Shown: positions 47,201 through 56,322, numbered from the stretch's first letter. The stretch is 64,000 nucleotides of DNA from Microcella daejeonensis (GCF_026625045.1 NZ_CP113089.1:2604001-2668000), one strand, 5' to 3'. The notes: generated by a model from the sequence alone, not told the origin. A program made the numbers and translations.

Positions 47201-49024
47201 ATGCCCGCCCCCATCGAGGACTACGCGCTCATCGGCGACGGCCACACCGCGGCCCTGGTGGGGAGGTCCGGATCGATCGACTGGCTCTGCATGCCCCGCT
47301 TCGACTCGCCGTCGGTCTTCGGCGCCCTGCTCGGCGACGAGAGCCACGGGCAGTGGAGCCTCGCCCCGAGCGGCGAGGCCGAGCTCGTCGAGCGCCGCTA
47401 CGAGGAGGACACCTTCATCCTCGTGAGCCGCTGGCGCACGGCGACGGGCGAGGTCGAGGTGATCGACCTCATGCCCTACGCCGACCGGCACGCCGACGTC
47501 GTGCGACGGGTGCGCGGCATCCAGGGCGAGGTCGAGATGGAGCACATGCTGCGGATCCGCTTCGACTACGCCGCCGCGATGCCGTGGGTGCGTCAGACCG
47601 GCACGGACGACGCGCCGGAGCTCGTGGCGATCGCCGGCCCCGACGCCATCGTCGTGCGGGGCGTGCGGTTCCGCCCCGTCGACCACGCCCACCGCGCCGT
47701 GCACACCGTGCGCGAGGGCGAGGTGCACGACACGGTGCTCACCTGGTTCCCCTCGCACCGCGAGAACCCCGAGGCCCTCGACGTCGACGAGCAGCTGGAG
47801 CGCACGCGCACCTGGTGGCGGGAGTGGTCGACGACCTGCTCGCCCCCGGGCGCCTACGACGCCGAGGTGCGCCGCTCGCTGCTGGTGCTGCGCGCCCTCA
47901 CCCACGAGGACACCGGCGGCATCGTCGCCGCCCCGACGACGAGCCTGCCCGAGGAGATCGGCGGATCCCGCAACTGGGACTACCGGTACGTCTGGCTGCG
48001 GGATGCCGCGCTCACGCTCGAATCGCTCATGCTGCACGGCTACTCGGGCGAGGCCATGGCCTGGCGCGAGTGGCTGCTGCGCGCGATCGCCGGCGATCCG
48101 CACGACCTGCAGATCATGTACGGCATCGGCGGCGAGCGCCGCCTCACGGAGCGCGAGCTCGACTCGCTGCCCGGCTACCAGGGCTCGGCGCCGGTGCGCG
48201 TGGGCAACGGGGCGTTCCAGCAGTTCCAGGGCGACATCTTCGGCGAGGTGCTCATCGCGCTCGACGAGGCCCGCGAGCTGGGCGTGGAGGAGAACGCCTT
48301 CTCGTGGTCGCTGCAGGTCGCCCTGCTCAATTACGCGGAGGAGAACCTCGACCGCGAGGACAACGGCATCTGGGAGATCCGCGGCCCGCACCGCCGGTTC
48401 ACCCACTCGCGGGCGATGCTCTGGGCCGCCTTCGACCGCGGCGCCCACGCGGTGCGGGAGCACGGCCAGCCGGGAGACGCCGAGCACTGGGAGCGGCTGC
48501 GCGACGGGCTCCGCGAGGAGATCATGGCGAACGGGCTGCACGCCGACGGCTACTTCACGCAGCACTACGACACGGACGAGGTCGACGCCTCCCTGCTGCA
48601 GCTCGCCCACATCGGCTTCGTCGACTACGACGACCCGGCGATGCTCGCCACCGTGCGGCAGATCGAGCGCACCCTGCTGCGCGACGGCCTGCCGCTGCGC
48701 TACCGCGTCGAATCGGGCGTCGACGGACTCGACGGCGATGAGCATCCGTTCCTCGCCTGCGCCTTCTGGCTCGTCGAGAACTACGCGCTCGGCGGCCGGC
48801 TCGCCGATGCCGAGACCCTCATGGATCGCCTCATCGGGCTCACCAACGACGTGGGACTGCTGAGCGAGGAGTACGACGTCGTCGAGCGCCGGCACATCGG
48901 CAACACCCCGCAGGCGCTCTCGCACCTCGGGCTCGTGCGGGCGGCCGATGCGATCGCCCTCGCCCGCAGCGACGCCGGGGCGCGCGGACGCAGCACCCAG
49001 AGGGGCGACGCCGCAACCCCCTGA
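47201..49024 (+). CDS. GH15 family glycoside hydrolase (glucoamylase/trehalase-like)
   Basis: A 607-residue cytosolic protein of the actinobacterial GH15 family, which includes mycobacterial trehalases. The N-terminal signature IEDYALIGDGHTAALVGRSG and IDWLCMPRFDSPSVFGALLG are typical. The (alpha/alpha)6 barrel has NWDYRYVWLRDAALTL and the C-terminal LSEEYDV, with a probable catalytic Glu in each part. Two in-frame ATGs lie nine bases apart; the second is preferred because GGAG precedes it. Trehalose or a maltooligosaccharide is the likely substrate. Confidence 0.85.
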   Translation: MPAPIEDYALIGDGHTAALVGRSGSIDWLCMPRFDSPSVFGALLGDESHGQWSLAPSGEAELVERRYEEDTFILVSRWRTATGEVEVIDLMPYADRHADVVRRVRGIQGEVEMEHMLRIRFDYAAAMPWVRQTGTDDAPELVAIAGPDAIVVRGVRFRPVDHAHRAVHTVREGEVHDTVLTWFPSHRENPEALDVDEQLERTRTWWREWSTTCSPPGAYDAEVRRSLLVLRALTHEDTGGIVAAPTTSLPEEIGGSRNWDYRYVWLRDAALTLESLMLHGYSGEAMAWREWLLRAIAGDPHDLQIMYGIGGERRLTERELDSLPGYQGSAPVRVGNGAFQQFQGDIFGEVLIALDEARELGVEENAFSWSLQVALLNYAEENLDREDNGIWEIRGPHRRFTHSRAMLWAAFDRGAHAVREHGQPGDAEHWERLRDGLREEIMANGLHADGYFTQHYDTDEVDASLLQLAHIGFVDYDDPAMLATVRQIERTLLRDGLPLRYRVESGVDGLDGDEHPFLACAFWLVENYALGGRLADAETLMDRLIGLTNDVGLLSEEYDVVERRHIGNTPQALSHLGLVRAADAIALARSDAGARGRSTQRGDAATP

Positions 49025-49057
49025 CGCGCGCACGGGTTCGACCGGCATGCTGATCGG

Positions 49058-50035
49058 ATGCGCCTGCTCCGCTCCTCCCCCGACTCCCCCGGCATCACCC
49101 GTCGACGCGCCGGGAAGGGCTTCAGCTACCGCGACGCCCGCGGCGCCGTGATCGCCGACGCCGAGGTGCGCGCGCGCATCGCCGCCCTCGCGATCCCGCC
49201 GGCGTGGACGGAGGTGTGGATCTGCCCCGAGGAGCGCGGCCACGTGCAGGCGACGGGGCTCGACGCCGACGGTCGGCGCCAGTACCGCTACCACGAGGCC
49301 TGGTCGGCGCGGGCCGACCGCCGCAAGTACGCGCGCGTGCGCGAGCTCGCCGGGTGCACGGGCCCCCTGCGCGCCCGGGTCACGCGCGACCTGCGCGGCG
49401 GCGACCCCGAGGCGCGCGCGCTCGCCATCGCCGCCCGCCTCATCGACGCCCTCGGCATGCGGGTGGGCGAGGAGCGCTACGCGCTCGAGCGCGGCACCAT
49501 CGGAGCGCTCACGCTCGGCTGGCAGCACGTGACGATCGGCGCGAGCGGCACCCGGTTCGACTTCCCGGCGAAGTCGGGCGTGCGCTGGCAGGCGGAGCTG
49601 GCGGACGAGGATCTCGCCGCGGCCCTGAGATCCGCGCGCGCCCAGCGCGCGGACTCGGGGGCGCGCATCGAGCGCGTCACCGAATGGGTCGACGACGCGG
49701 GGGATCCCCGGCGCACGTCATCGCGGGCCCTCGCCGCGTACCTCGCCGAGGCGAGCACGTGCACCGTGACGCCCAAGGATCTGCGCACGCTGATCGGCTC
49801 GCGGACGGCCGCCGAGCACCTCGCGCGCACCGGGCCCGTCGCGGGCATCCGGAATCAGGATCGCGTCATCCGCGAGGCCGTCGTCGCCGTGGCCGAGCGC
49901 CTGCGCAACACCCCCGCCGTCGCGCGCAGCTCGTACATCGATCCGCGCGTGATCGAGCGCTACCGCCGGGGGCGCACGGCGGCGCTCGGCCGCTCGGGCG
50001 TCAGCGACGCCGCACTCGCCGAGCTGCTCTCCTGA
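49058..50035 (+). CDS. Type IB DNA topoisomerase
   Basis: A 325-residue poxvirus-like topoisomerase IB that relaxes both positive and negative supercoils without ATP. The core runs from about residue 90. The catalytic residues fit the family: ARLIDALGMRVGEERYA, TPKDLRTLIGS (Lys/Arg region) and the nucleophile Y293 in SSYIDPRVIERY near the C-terminus. It is scattered among actinobacteria and often lies in accessory loci. It lies 33 bases after the GH15 gene and 22 bases before the S4-domain gene, so these three may form one unit. Confidence 0.92.
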   Translation: MRLLRSSPDSPGITRRRAGKGFSYRDARGAVIADAEVRARIAALAIPPAWTEVWICPEERGHVQATGLDADGRRQYRYHEAWSARADRRKYARVRELAGCTGPLRARVTRDLRGGDPEARALAIAARLIDALGMRVGEERYALERGTIGALTLGWQHVTIGASGTRFDFPAKSGVRWQAELADEDLAAALRSARAQRADSGARIERVTEWVDDAGDPRRTSSRALAAYLAEASTCTVTPKDLRTLIGSRTAAEHLARTGPVAGIRNQDRVIREAVVAVAERLRNTPAVARSSYIDPRVIERYRRGRTAALGRSGVSDAALAELLS

Positions 50036-50045
50036 CGGCTCGGCC

Positions 50046-50051
50046 TACTCT
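50046..50051 (+). promoter_or_regulatory. Putative -10 for leaderless S4-domain gene
   Basis: TACTCT lies six bases before the ATG of the S4-domain gene, with only a G-run between and no Shine-Dalgarno match. Suggests a leaderless transcript inside the topoisomerase-S4 gap. Confidence 0.4.
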
Positions 50052-50057
50052 GGGGGC

Positions 50058-50444
50058 ATGACCCCGGCCGCCGCCCCCACGAGCGCCCGGGTCGACGCCT
50101 GGGTGTGGGCGATCCGGCTGTACGCGACGCGCTTGGCGGCGACCGCCGCCTGCAAGGCGGGCCACGTCAAGGTGAACGGCGCCGCCGCGAAGCCCTCCCA
50201 GACGGTGCGCGCGGGCGACACGGTGCGCGCGTACACGCCCGGGGGCGAGCGCACCGTCGAAGTCGCGGGCATCATCACCAAGCGCACGAGCGCCCCGCTC
50301 GCGGCGCAGAACTACATCGACCGCACTCCCCCGCCGCCGCCGCGGGAGGAGCGACCGGCCCGCGTCGAGCGCGAGCGCGGCGCCGGCCGGCCCACCAAGC
50401 GCGACCGGCGGCTCATCGAGCGCCTGCGCGGGCGCGAGGACTGA
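50058..50444 (+). CDS. S4-domain RNA-binding protein (Hsp15-like)
   Basis: A 128-residue RNA-binding protein. The S4 domain covers residues 10-60 (RVDAWVWAIRLYATRLAATA; GHVKVNGAAAKPSQTVRAGD) and a basic, Pro/Arg-rich tail follows (PPPPPREERPARVERERGAG). It resembles Hsp15/YrfH, which rescues stalled 50S subunits carrying nascent chains. Convergent with ldh, 42 bases apart. Confidence 0.85.
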   Translation: MTPAAAPTSARVDAWVWAIRLYATRLAATAACKAGHVKVNGAAAKPSQTVRAGDTVRAYTPGGERTVEVAGIITKRTSAPLAAQNYIDRTPPPPPREERPARVERERGAGRPTKRDRRLIERLRGRED

Positions 50445-50486
50445 GCCCGGGCCCGCCGCCGCATCCGGCCGGCGCGCGACCGGCCC

Positions 50487-51440
50487 TCAGAGCCCGAGCG
50501 TGCCGATCGTGCGGCGCACGGCCTCGGCGCTGCGCTCGAAGGCCCGCTGCTCGCCCTCGGAGAACGGCACGTCGATGACCCGCGCGATGCCGCTCGAGTC
50601 GACGACGCTCGGCACCGACAGCGCGACGCCGTCGACACCGTGGTAGCCCTGGAGCACCGAGCTCACCGGCAGCACGGCCTTCTCGTCGCGCAGCACGGCC
50701 TCGACGATGCGCGCGCCGGAGAGCCCGATCGCGTAATTGGTCGCGCCCTTGCCCGCGATGATGGCGTAGGCGGCGTTCTTGACCTCCTCGGCGAGCTGCT
50801 CGAGCTCCGCCTCCTCGATGCGGTCGCCCTGCGCATCGACCCACTCGCGCACCGGCACCGGCCCGATGCGCGACTGCGACCACAGCGCGAACTCGCTGTC
50901 GCCGTGCTCGCCGACGATCATCGCGTGCACGCTCGTCGGCGAGACGCCCAGCCGCTCGGCGAGCCGCCAGCGCAGCCGGCTGGAGTCGAGGACGGTGCCG
51001 CTGGAGAACACCCGCGAGGGGTCGAGCCCGCTGAAGCGCTGCGCGGCGACGGCGAGCACGTCGCAGGGGTTGGTGACGAGCAGGTGCACGGCGTTCGGGG
51101 CGCGCTCGACGAGGCGCGGCATGAGCTCGCGCAGGATCCCGACGTTCGTGGCGGCGAGGTCGAGCCGGCTCTGCCCCGGCTTCTGCTTCGCCCCGGCTGT
51201 GATGACGACCATGCTCGCCCCCTCGATCGCGTCGAGATCGCCCCCGCCGGTGATGCGGGATGCCCCGGTGAAGGGCGTGCCGTGCGCGAGGTCGAGCACC
51301 TCGGCGTCGGCGCGGGCCGCGTCGATGTCGTAGAGCACGACCTCGCGCGCCGAGCCCCGGATCAGCGCGGCGTAGGCGAGCGAGGAGCCGACGGCGCCCG
51401 CCCCGATGATGGCGAGGCGGGAGTTCTCGATGACGGTCAT
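50487..51440 (-). CDS. ldh: L-lactate dehydrogenase
   Basis: A 317-residue NAD-dependent L-lactate dehydrogenase. The Rossmann motif IIGAGAVGSSLAYA (residues 11-24), TAGAKQKPGQSRLDL, the substrate-loop Arg (QSR), GTVLDSSRLRW and the catalytic His in IVGEHGDSEFALWS are all intact. The TAGAKQKPGQ(S/T)R segment and the length distinguish it from malate dehydrogenase. The ATG start has no strong ribosome-binding site. Confidence 0.93.
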   Translation of the reverse strand: MTVIENSRLAIIGAGAVGSSLAYAALIRGSAREVVLYDIDAARADAEVLDLAHGTPFTGASRITGGGDLDAIEGASMVVITAGAKQKPGQSRLDLAATNVGILRELMPRLVERAPNAVHLLVTNPCDVLAVAAQRFSGLDPSRVFSSGTVLDSSRLRWRLAERLGVSPTSVHAMIVGEHGDSEFALWSQSRIGPVPVREWVDAQGDRIEEAELEQLAEEVKNAAYAIIAGKGATNYAIGLSGARIVEAVLRDEKAVLPVSSVLQGYHGVDGVALSVPSVVDSSGIARVIDVPFSEGEQRAFERSAEAVRRTIGTLGL

Positions 51441-51564
51441 GGCGCGAGCATGGCGGCTGGGCGGCGGCGTGTCCAGACCGCGGCGCCCCGCGCGCGCAGC
51501 GGGTGGTGGACGGACGACGACGGCCGCCCCGCGCGGAGCGGAGCGGCCGTCGTGACGGGCGGGT

Positions 51565-51858
51565 CTAGGCCTCAGGCGCCTGCTCGCCGATGGCGAAACG
51601 CACGGCGCCCTCCTCGCTGACCTGGGCGTCGAGCACCTTGTCGTCGAGCGCGGCCGAGGCGTTCGGCTCGAGGAACACGCGGGCGGCGCCCTCCTCGACG
51701 ATCTGGTCGCCGGGCAGGGGCTCCGGGGCCACGGCCACGGCGAACTCCATGCTCTCGGGGCTGCCGGAGTCGATGCGCAGCCCGGCGGTCTGCGGAACGC
51801 CCTCGCGGGCGACGAGGTTCTCGATGACGGTGCTGGCGGTCGGCGTCAGTGTGAGCAT
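51565..51858 (-). CDS. HesB/IscA-like fold protein without cysteines
   Basis: A 97-residue protein with the HesB/IscA-like pattern MLTLTPTASTVIENLVAREG then a beta-rich core (GLRIDSGSPESMEFAVAVAP; VFLEPNASAALDDKVLDAQV). IscA-type proteins bind iron or a cluster through three Cys; this protein contains no Cys at all. It therefore cannot act as a normal A-type carrier. Such cysteine-free members occur in actinobacteria with unknown function. The ATG has AAGGAG upstream. Confidence 0.75.
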   Translation of the reverse strand: MLTLTPTASTVIENLVAREGVPQTAGLRIDSGSPESMEFAVAVAPEPLPGDQIVEEGAARVFLEPNASAALDDKVLDAQVSEEGAVRFAIGEQAPEA

Positions 51859-52003
51859 GGGGATGCTCCTTCCTGGTGCGGTCGTTCGCGGTCGTTACGG
51901 AAGCCCGCCACGATTCCGTGCCTCGCGCTCGACCGCAAGCCGCACCCCGGGTACTCGGAGGCTCCTCACACCTGCGGTCCACCGCTCGCGGGCCGCCCGC
52001 CGG

Positions 52004-53296
52004 TCAGGCGCGCCCCTGCAGGATGAGCCGCCAGTACACCCGCGGCAGCACGTGACGGTCGACGAACCAGGTCGAGCGCCGCTCGCGCGCGAGGCCCGGC
52101 CAGAACGGGATGGTCGGCTTCTGCCGCATCGACTCGTCGAACTCGGCGAAGACGAGCGTGCCGCGCGAGACCGTGAAGGGGCACACCGAGTAGCCGTCGT
52201 ACTGCGCCGTCGGCGGGGAGCCGCGCAGCGCGTCGACGATGTTGCGCGCGAGCGCCGTCGCCTGCGGCCGCAGCGCGCCGCCCGACTTCGAGTTGCGGGT
52301 GGCGGCGGCGTCGCCGAGCCCCCACACCTCGGGATGCCGCGGGTGCTGCAGCGTGCGCGGGTCGACCTCGATGAAGCCGCCGGGGTCGTCGGCGGCGGCG
52401 AGGCCGCTCTCGGCGATCCAGCTCGGAGCGGACTGTGGCGGCACGACGTGCAGCACGTCGTACTCGAGGCTCTCGACGGGGCCGGCAGCGGCATCCCGCC
52501 CCGGGGCGGAGACGGGGCCGATCGCGACCGTGCGCGCGGCCGCGTCGACGCCGCGCAGCTCGGAGGAGAAGCGCACCTCGATGCCGTACTCGGCGACGTT
52601 CCGCTCGAGCTCGCGGTCGATCGCGGGGATGCCGAACATCGTCGGGTCGGGCAGCACGAGCACGACCCGGATCTCGTCGAGCACGCCCGCGCGGCGCCAG
52701 GCGTCGCAGGCGAGGTACATGGGCTTCTGCGCCGCGCCGGCGCAGGAGGCGGGGCCGGGCGGCTGGGTGAAGACGACGGTGCCCGAGTGCAGCTCCGACA
52801 GCAGCGGCGCGGCCTTCACCGCGAGCTCGAGCTCGTAGTTCGAGGCGACCTCGGGGGCGGCGATCGCCTCGGCGAGCCCCGGCACGGCATCCCATCGGCG
52901 CTGGATGCCCGGGCACACGATGAGCTGCTGGTACCCGATCGTGCCGCCCGAGGCGAGCGCGACCGTGCGCGCCCCCGGGTTCACCGACACGACCTCGTCG
53001 CGGATGCCGCCGACGCCGCGCGGCATCACCCGCGCCTGCGCGCGCACCGCATCGGCGGCGACGGCCGTGGCGCCCGCGATGTGGGAGAACATCGGCTGGT
53101 AGCGGTGCTCGTCGCTCGGCTCGATGACGACGACGTCGCGGACTCCCCACCGGCGCAGGCGCCCGGCGACCGAGAGGCCGGCGTTACCGCCGCCGATGAC
53201 GACGACCTGGTGGGCGATCATCGAGGAGGCGACGCCGCTCGAGCCGGGATCGGGATCGGGGGCGGTCACGGCAGCGTCGTCGGGGGCGGGGAGCAT
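52004..53296 (-). CDS. sqr: Sulfide:quinone oxidoreductase (SQOR type)
   Basis: A 430-residue FAD flavoprotein that oxidises sulfide and passes electrons to quinone at the membrane. The FAD motif is VVVIGGGNAGLSVAGRL (31-47) after an acidic N-terminus. Cysteines lie at about C128 (LIVCPGIQ), C185 (ASCAGAAQK) and C372 (GYSVCPFTVSRG). The last two contexts match the redox pair of the mitochondrial-type SQOR. The C-terminal amphipathic region (DRHVLPRVYWRLILQ) fits membrane attachment. The start is uncertain: the ATG at 53296 has a weak site, and internal GTG or ATG codons up to 53221 are alternatives. Confidence 0.85.
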   Translation of the reverse strand: MLPAPDDAAVTAPDPDPGSSGVASSMIAHQVVVIGGGNAGLSVAGRLRRWGVRDVVVIEPSDEHRYQPMFSHIAGATAVAADAVRAQARVMPRGVGGIRDEVVSVNPGARTVALASGGTIGYQQLIVCPGIQRRWDAVPGLAEAIAAPEVASNYELELAVKAAPLLSELHSGTVVFTQPPGPASCAGAAQKPMYLACDAWRRAGVLDEIRVVLVLPDPTMFGIPAIDRELERNVAEYGIEVRFSSELRGVDAAARTVAIGPVSAPGRDAAAGPVESLEYDVLHVVPPQSAPSWIAESGLAAADDPGGFIEVDPRTLQHPRHPEVWGLGDAAATRNSKSGGALRPQATALARNIVDALRGSPPTAQYDGYSVCPFTVSRGTLVFAEFDESMRQKPTIPFWPGLARERRSTWFVDRHVLPRVYWRLILQGRA

Positions 53297-53437
53297 GCGC
53301 CCGACCCTAGGCGGGGCGGCGCCGGGACGCGCCGGGCCGTACAGCGCGGGCACAGCCGCGGGGGCGGCAACCCTGGTCGCTTGATCGGGCAGTGCGCACC
53401 CCTGCAGGGTTGTCGCGCGAGATCCAGCGGCGCGGCG

Positions 53438-53443
53438 TAGCAT
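53438..53443 (+). promoter_or_regulatory. Putative -10 for leaderless membrane-protein gene
   Basis: TAGCAT lies seven bases before the GTG start of the membrane-protein gene. No Shine-Dalgarno sequence is present. Confidence 0.45.
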
Positions 53444-53450
53444 CGCGGCT

Positions 53451-54137
53451 GTGAGCGACGATGCGACGCCGACCGAGCGGCAGACCCCCGAGACGGCGGG
53501 CTACGCGCACGGCTGGACGACCCGCTCGGCGAGCGTGCGCCAGACGCTGCTGCTCGCCGCCCTCGTCGCGACCGTCGTCGTCGGGCTCGCCTACCAGCTG
53601 GGCGCGGCCGAGACCTCGTTCGACCGCCCGGGCCAGCTGCTGCTGCTCTTCGTCGACCTCGCCCCGGTGCTCTGGTTCGCGGCCGCCCCGATCATCCTCC
53701 ACGCGCTGCGCTGGCGGGCGATCGCCGAGCGGTTCCGCTGGGTCGTGATCGCGGCGATCATCGCGGCGAGCGTCGCCCTCGTCGGCCGACTGACCATCGG
53801 CAACGAGAGCCTGCCGGCCGCCCTGCTCGACCCCTTCACGGCGGCCTTCGTCGTCGCGATCGGGGCCGCCGTGGCCTGGACGAGGGTGAGGGTGACCCGC
53901 ATCGCCTCCGGCGACGACCGCGGCATCACCGTCGTCGGGCTCGCCCTCGGCTTCGCCGTCGCCGCGCTCGGCATCGCGCTCGGCTGGCTGCGGCTGCTGC
54001 TGGTCGGCCCCGTGGTGCCGCCCGGGATGCCCTCCGAGCCGATCGGCGGCATCTCCGTCACGCCGCTGCTCATCGCGGCGACCTTCGTCATGGTCTCCGG
54101 CCTGTTCTGGCTCACCGACCGCACGCGCCGGCGCTGA
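53451..54137 (+). CDS. Hypothetical integral membrane protein
   Basis: A 228-residue protein I do not recognise. It has a short hydrophilic N-terminus (about 30 residues) and six predicted hydrophobic helices, at about 31-50, 62-82, 93-111, 124-145, 161-182 and 205-222, ending in a basic TDRTRRR tail. No catalytic or transport motif is visible. It sits between the SQR gene (divergent) and the FAD-linked oxidase gene (46 bases downstream), but no functional link is evident. Confidence 0.75.
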   Translation: MSDDATPTERQTPETAGYAHGWTTRSASVRQTLLLAALVATVVVGLAYQLGAAETSFDRPGQLLLLFVDLAPVLWFAAAPIILHALRWRAIAERFRWVVIAAIIAASVALVGRLTIGNESLPAALLDPFTAAFVVAIGAAVAWTRVRVTRIASGDDRGITVVGLALGFAVAALGIALGWLRLLLVGPVVPPGMPSEPIGGISVTPLLIAATFVMVSGLFWLTDRTRRR

Positions 54138-54171
54138 GAGCGACCCGGGGCGCTCCCGGCCCGCCCGACCG

Positions 54172-54177
54172 TAGGCT
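54172..54177 (+). promoter_or_regulatory. Putative -10 for leaderless FAD-oxidase gene
   Basis: TAGGCT lies six bases before the GTG start of the FAD-linked oxidase gene; the same hexamer and spacing precede the idsA-like gene at 25137. Confidence 0.45.
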
Positions 54178-54183
54178 CGCAGG

Positions 54184-55551
54184 GTGACCGCCGCCGAGCA
54201 TCCCGCCCTCGACGCCCTGCGCCGCGCTCTCGGGGATGCGCTCTCGACCGAGGCGAGCGATCTCGACGCGGCCCGCGGCGACTACTCGGGCCAGCGCTCG
54301 GAGTCGGCCCCGCTCGCCGTCGTGCACGCGCGCTCGGCCGCCGACGTGCAGGCCGCGCTGCGCATCGCGAGCGCGCACCGGCTGCCCGTCGTGCCCCGCG
54401 GCGCCGGCACCGGGCTCACCGGCGGCGCCATCGCGCGCGGCGGCGAGCTCGTCATCAGCACGGCGCGCATGACCCGCATCATCGCCATCGAGCCCGCCGA
54501 CCAGCTCGCCGTCGTCGAACCCGGGGTGATCGTCGCCGACCTCGGAGCCGCCGTCGCCCCGCACGGGCTGTTCTACGCGCCCGACCCCGCGAGTCGGGCG
54601 ATCTGCTCGATCGGCGGCACGATCGCGACGAACGCCGGCGGGCTGCTCTGCGCGAAGTACGGCGTCACCCGCGAGGCCGTGCTGGGCCTGACGGTCGTGC
54701 TCGCCGACGGCACCCTGCTCGAACTGGGGCACCGCACCGTCAAGGGCGTCACCGGCCTCGACCTCACGGCGCTCATGATCGGCAGCGAGGGCACCCTCGG
54801 CATCGTCGTCGAGGCGACGCTGCGCCTGCTGCCGCTGCCCGAGGGCGAGCCGGCGACGATCGCCGCGACGTTCCCGAGCGTCGTGTCGGCGGCGGAGGCA
54901 TCGTCCGCGATCACGGCGGCGGGACTGCGCCCGGCCGCGATGGAGCTCATCGACCCCCTCGCGCTGCGACTCATCCGCGCGCACCTCGGGCTGCCCGCCG
55001 TCGCCGAGGGCAGCGCCTCGCTCATCGTGCAGACCGACGGCAGCGCGGCGGCCCGCGAGGCCGAGGCGGTGCTCGGCATCGTGCGCGCGCACGGCGGCGA
55101 GGCCTCGATCGCGCGCGATCGGCACGAGGGCGAGGGGATGCTCGCCGTGCGCGGCGCCTTCCACCCGGCCATGGCGGCCCAGGGCGAGGTGCTCATCGAG
55201 GACGTCTGCGTGCCGCGATCGCAGCTGCCCGCCATAGTGGCCGCGATCGAGCGCATCGGCGAGCGTCACGCGCTGCTCATCCCCTCGGTGGCGCACGCCG
55301 GCGACGGCAATCTGCACCCCAACATCATCTACACCGGCGACACGGTCCCCGAGCGGGTCTGGACGGCCGCGGGCGAGATCTTCGCCGCCGCCCTCGAGCT
55401 CGGCGGCACCCTCACCGGCGAGCACGGCATCGGCACGCTCAAGCGGCGCTGGCTCGGCGACGAGCTCGGCGAGCCGCAGCTCGAGCTGCAGCGGCGCATC
55501 AAGGCCGTCTTCGATCCGCTCGGCATCATGAACCCGGGCAAGGTGCTGTAG
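54184..55551 (+). CDS. FAD-linked oxidase (GlcD/D-lactate dehydrogenase type)
   Basis: A 455-residue flavoenzyme of the VAO/PCMH family acting on 2-hydroxy acids (glycolate or D-lactate). The PCMH FAD-binding part has PRGAGTGLTGGAIARGG, DPASRAICSIGGTIATNAGG and GLDLTALMIGSEGTLGI. The C-terminal cap has HAGDGNLHPNI (metal/substrate-binding His) and TGEHGIGTLKRRWL. There are no GlcE or GlcF partners, so a stand-alone D-lactate or 2-hydroxyglutarate dehydrogenase is likely. An L-lactate dehydrogenase gene lies 3 kb away. Confidence 0.88.
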   Translation: MTAAEHPALDALRRALGDALSTEASDLDAARGDYSGQRSESAPLAVVHARSAADVQAALRIASAHRLPVVPRGAGTGLTGGAIARGGELVISTARMTRIIAIEPADQLAVVEPGVIVADLGAAVAPHGLFYAPDPASRAICSIGGTIATNAGGLLCAKYGVTREAVLGLTVVLADGTLLELGHRTVKGVTGLDLTALMIGSEGTLGIVVEATLRLLPLPEGEPATIAATFPSVVSAAEASSAITAAGLRPAAMELIDPLALRLIRAHLGLPAVAEGSASLIVQTDGSAAAREAEAVLGIVRAHGGEASIARDRHEGEGMLAVRGAFHPAMAAQGEVLIEDVCVPRSQLPAIVAAIERIGERHALLIPSVAHAGDGNLHPNIIYTGDTVPERVWTAAGEIFAAALELGGTLTGEHGIGTLKRRWLGDELGEPQLELQRRIKAVFDPLGIMNPGKVL

Positions 55552-55587
55552 CCCCCGCCCGCGGGCCCGCGCCGCGATCGTGCGGGC

Positions 55588-56313
55588 TCAGCGCGGCAGC
55601 ACGTCGCGCGCGACGTACACGCCGTTCGTCGAGACGCCGCCCGTCACCGGGTTGTCGAACGGCACGACGTGCCCCTCGACGTGCGCGAACACCGCCCCCA
55701 GCACGGCGAGGAATGCCTCGTCGGGCTCGTCGTCGCTCCACAGGGCGAAGACCCCGTCCGGGTGCAGGTGGCGCGCCATGCGCCGCAGGCCCTCGACCGT
55801 GTAGAGGTCGGCGTGGCTGCGGTCGAGCGGGAAGCTCGGCGTGTGGTCGACGTCGAGCAGGATGGCGTGGGCGCGGGCGGGGAGCTCGTCGTGCGCTCCG
55901 GGCTCGCCGCGCACGAGGGCGAAGAAGTCGGCGTGCACGAGGCGCGTGCGCGGGTCGTCGACGAGGCGCGGGGAGACCGGTAGCAGCCGGGCCCGGTGCC
56001 AGTCGATGACGGCGGGCAGGGCATCCACCACCGCCATGGAGCGCACGCGCTCGTCGCGGAGGGCGGCGATCGCGGTGTAGCCGAGCCCGAGACCGCCGAC
56101 GATGACGTCGAGGTCGCGGGCGTCGGGCGCGAGGGCCGCGAGACCGAGCCGGCTGAGCTCCTCCTCGGCGACGGTGAAGAGGCTCGACATGAGGTACTCC
56201 TCGCCGAGCTTCACCTCGTAGACCTCGGCGTCGACGGAGGGCTCGTGGCGGCGGCGCAGCGTCAGCTCGCCCATGGCGGTGTCGACCCAGGCCAGCTCTT
56301 CGAAGCGGTGCAT
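55588..56313 (-). CDS. Spermidine synthase-like SAM-fold protein
   Basis: A 241-residue protein with a spermidine-synthase/methyltransferase Rossmann fold. The glycine loop DVIVGGLGLGYTAIAAL is at about 69-85, the acidic ribose-binding region AVVDALPAVIDWHRA follows, and HAILLDVDHTPS occupies the catalytic-Asp position. The N-terminal ELTLRRRHEPSVDAEVYEVK replaces the usual polyamine-binding segment, so true polyamine synthesis is doubtful. ATG start; close to and in the same direction as the response regulator gene downstream of it on the other side. Confidence 0.75.
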   Translation of the reverse strand: MHRFEELAWVDTAMGELTLRRRHEPSVDAEVYEVKLGEEYLMSSLFTVAEEELSRLGLAALAPDARDLDVIVGGLGLGYTAIAALRDERVRSMAVVDALPAVIDWHRARLLPVSPRLVDDPRTRLVHADFFALVRGEPGAHDELPARAHAILLDVDHTPSFPLDRSHADLYTVEGLRRMARHLHPDGVFALWSDDEPDEAFLAVLGAVFAHVEGHVVPFDNPVTGGVSTNGVYVARDVLPR

Positions 56314-56322
56314 CAGGCCAGC

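Noticed and set aside
47120..49528. Upstream extension of the G6PDH-like frame antisense to the GH15 gene
   Set aside because: Family homology begins exactly at the ATG at 47119. The extension has the composition of an antisense shadow.
50467..50485. Terminator between the S4-domain gene and ldh
   Set aside because: GGCCGG/CCGGCC gives only a six-base stem without a U-tract, which occurs readily by chance at this GC content.
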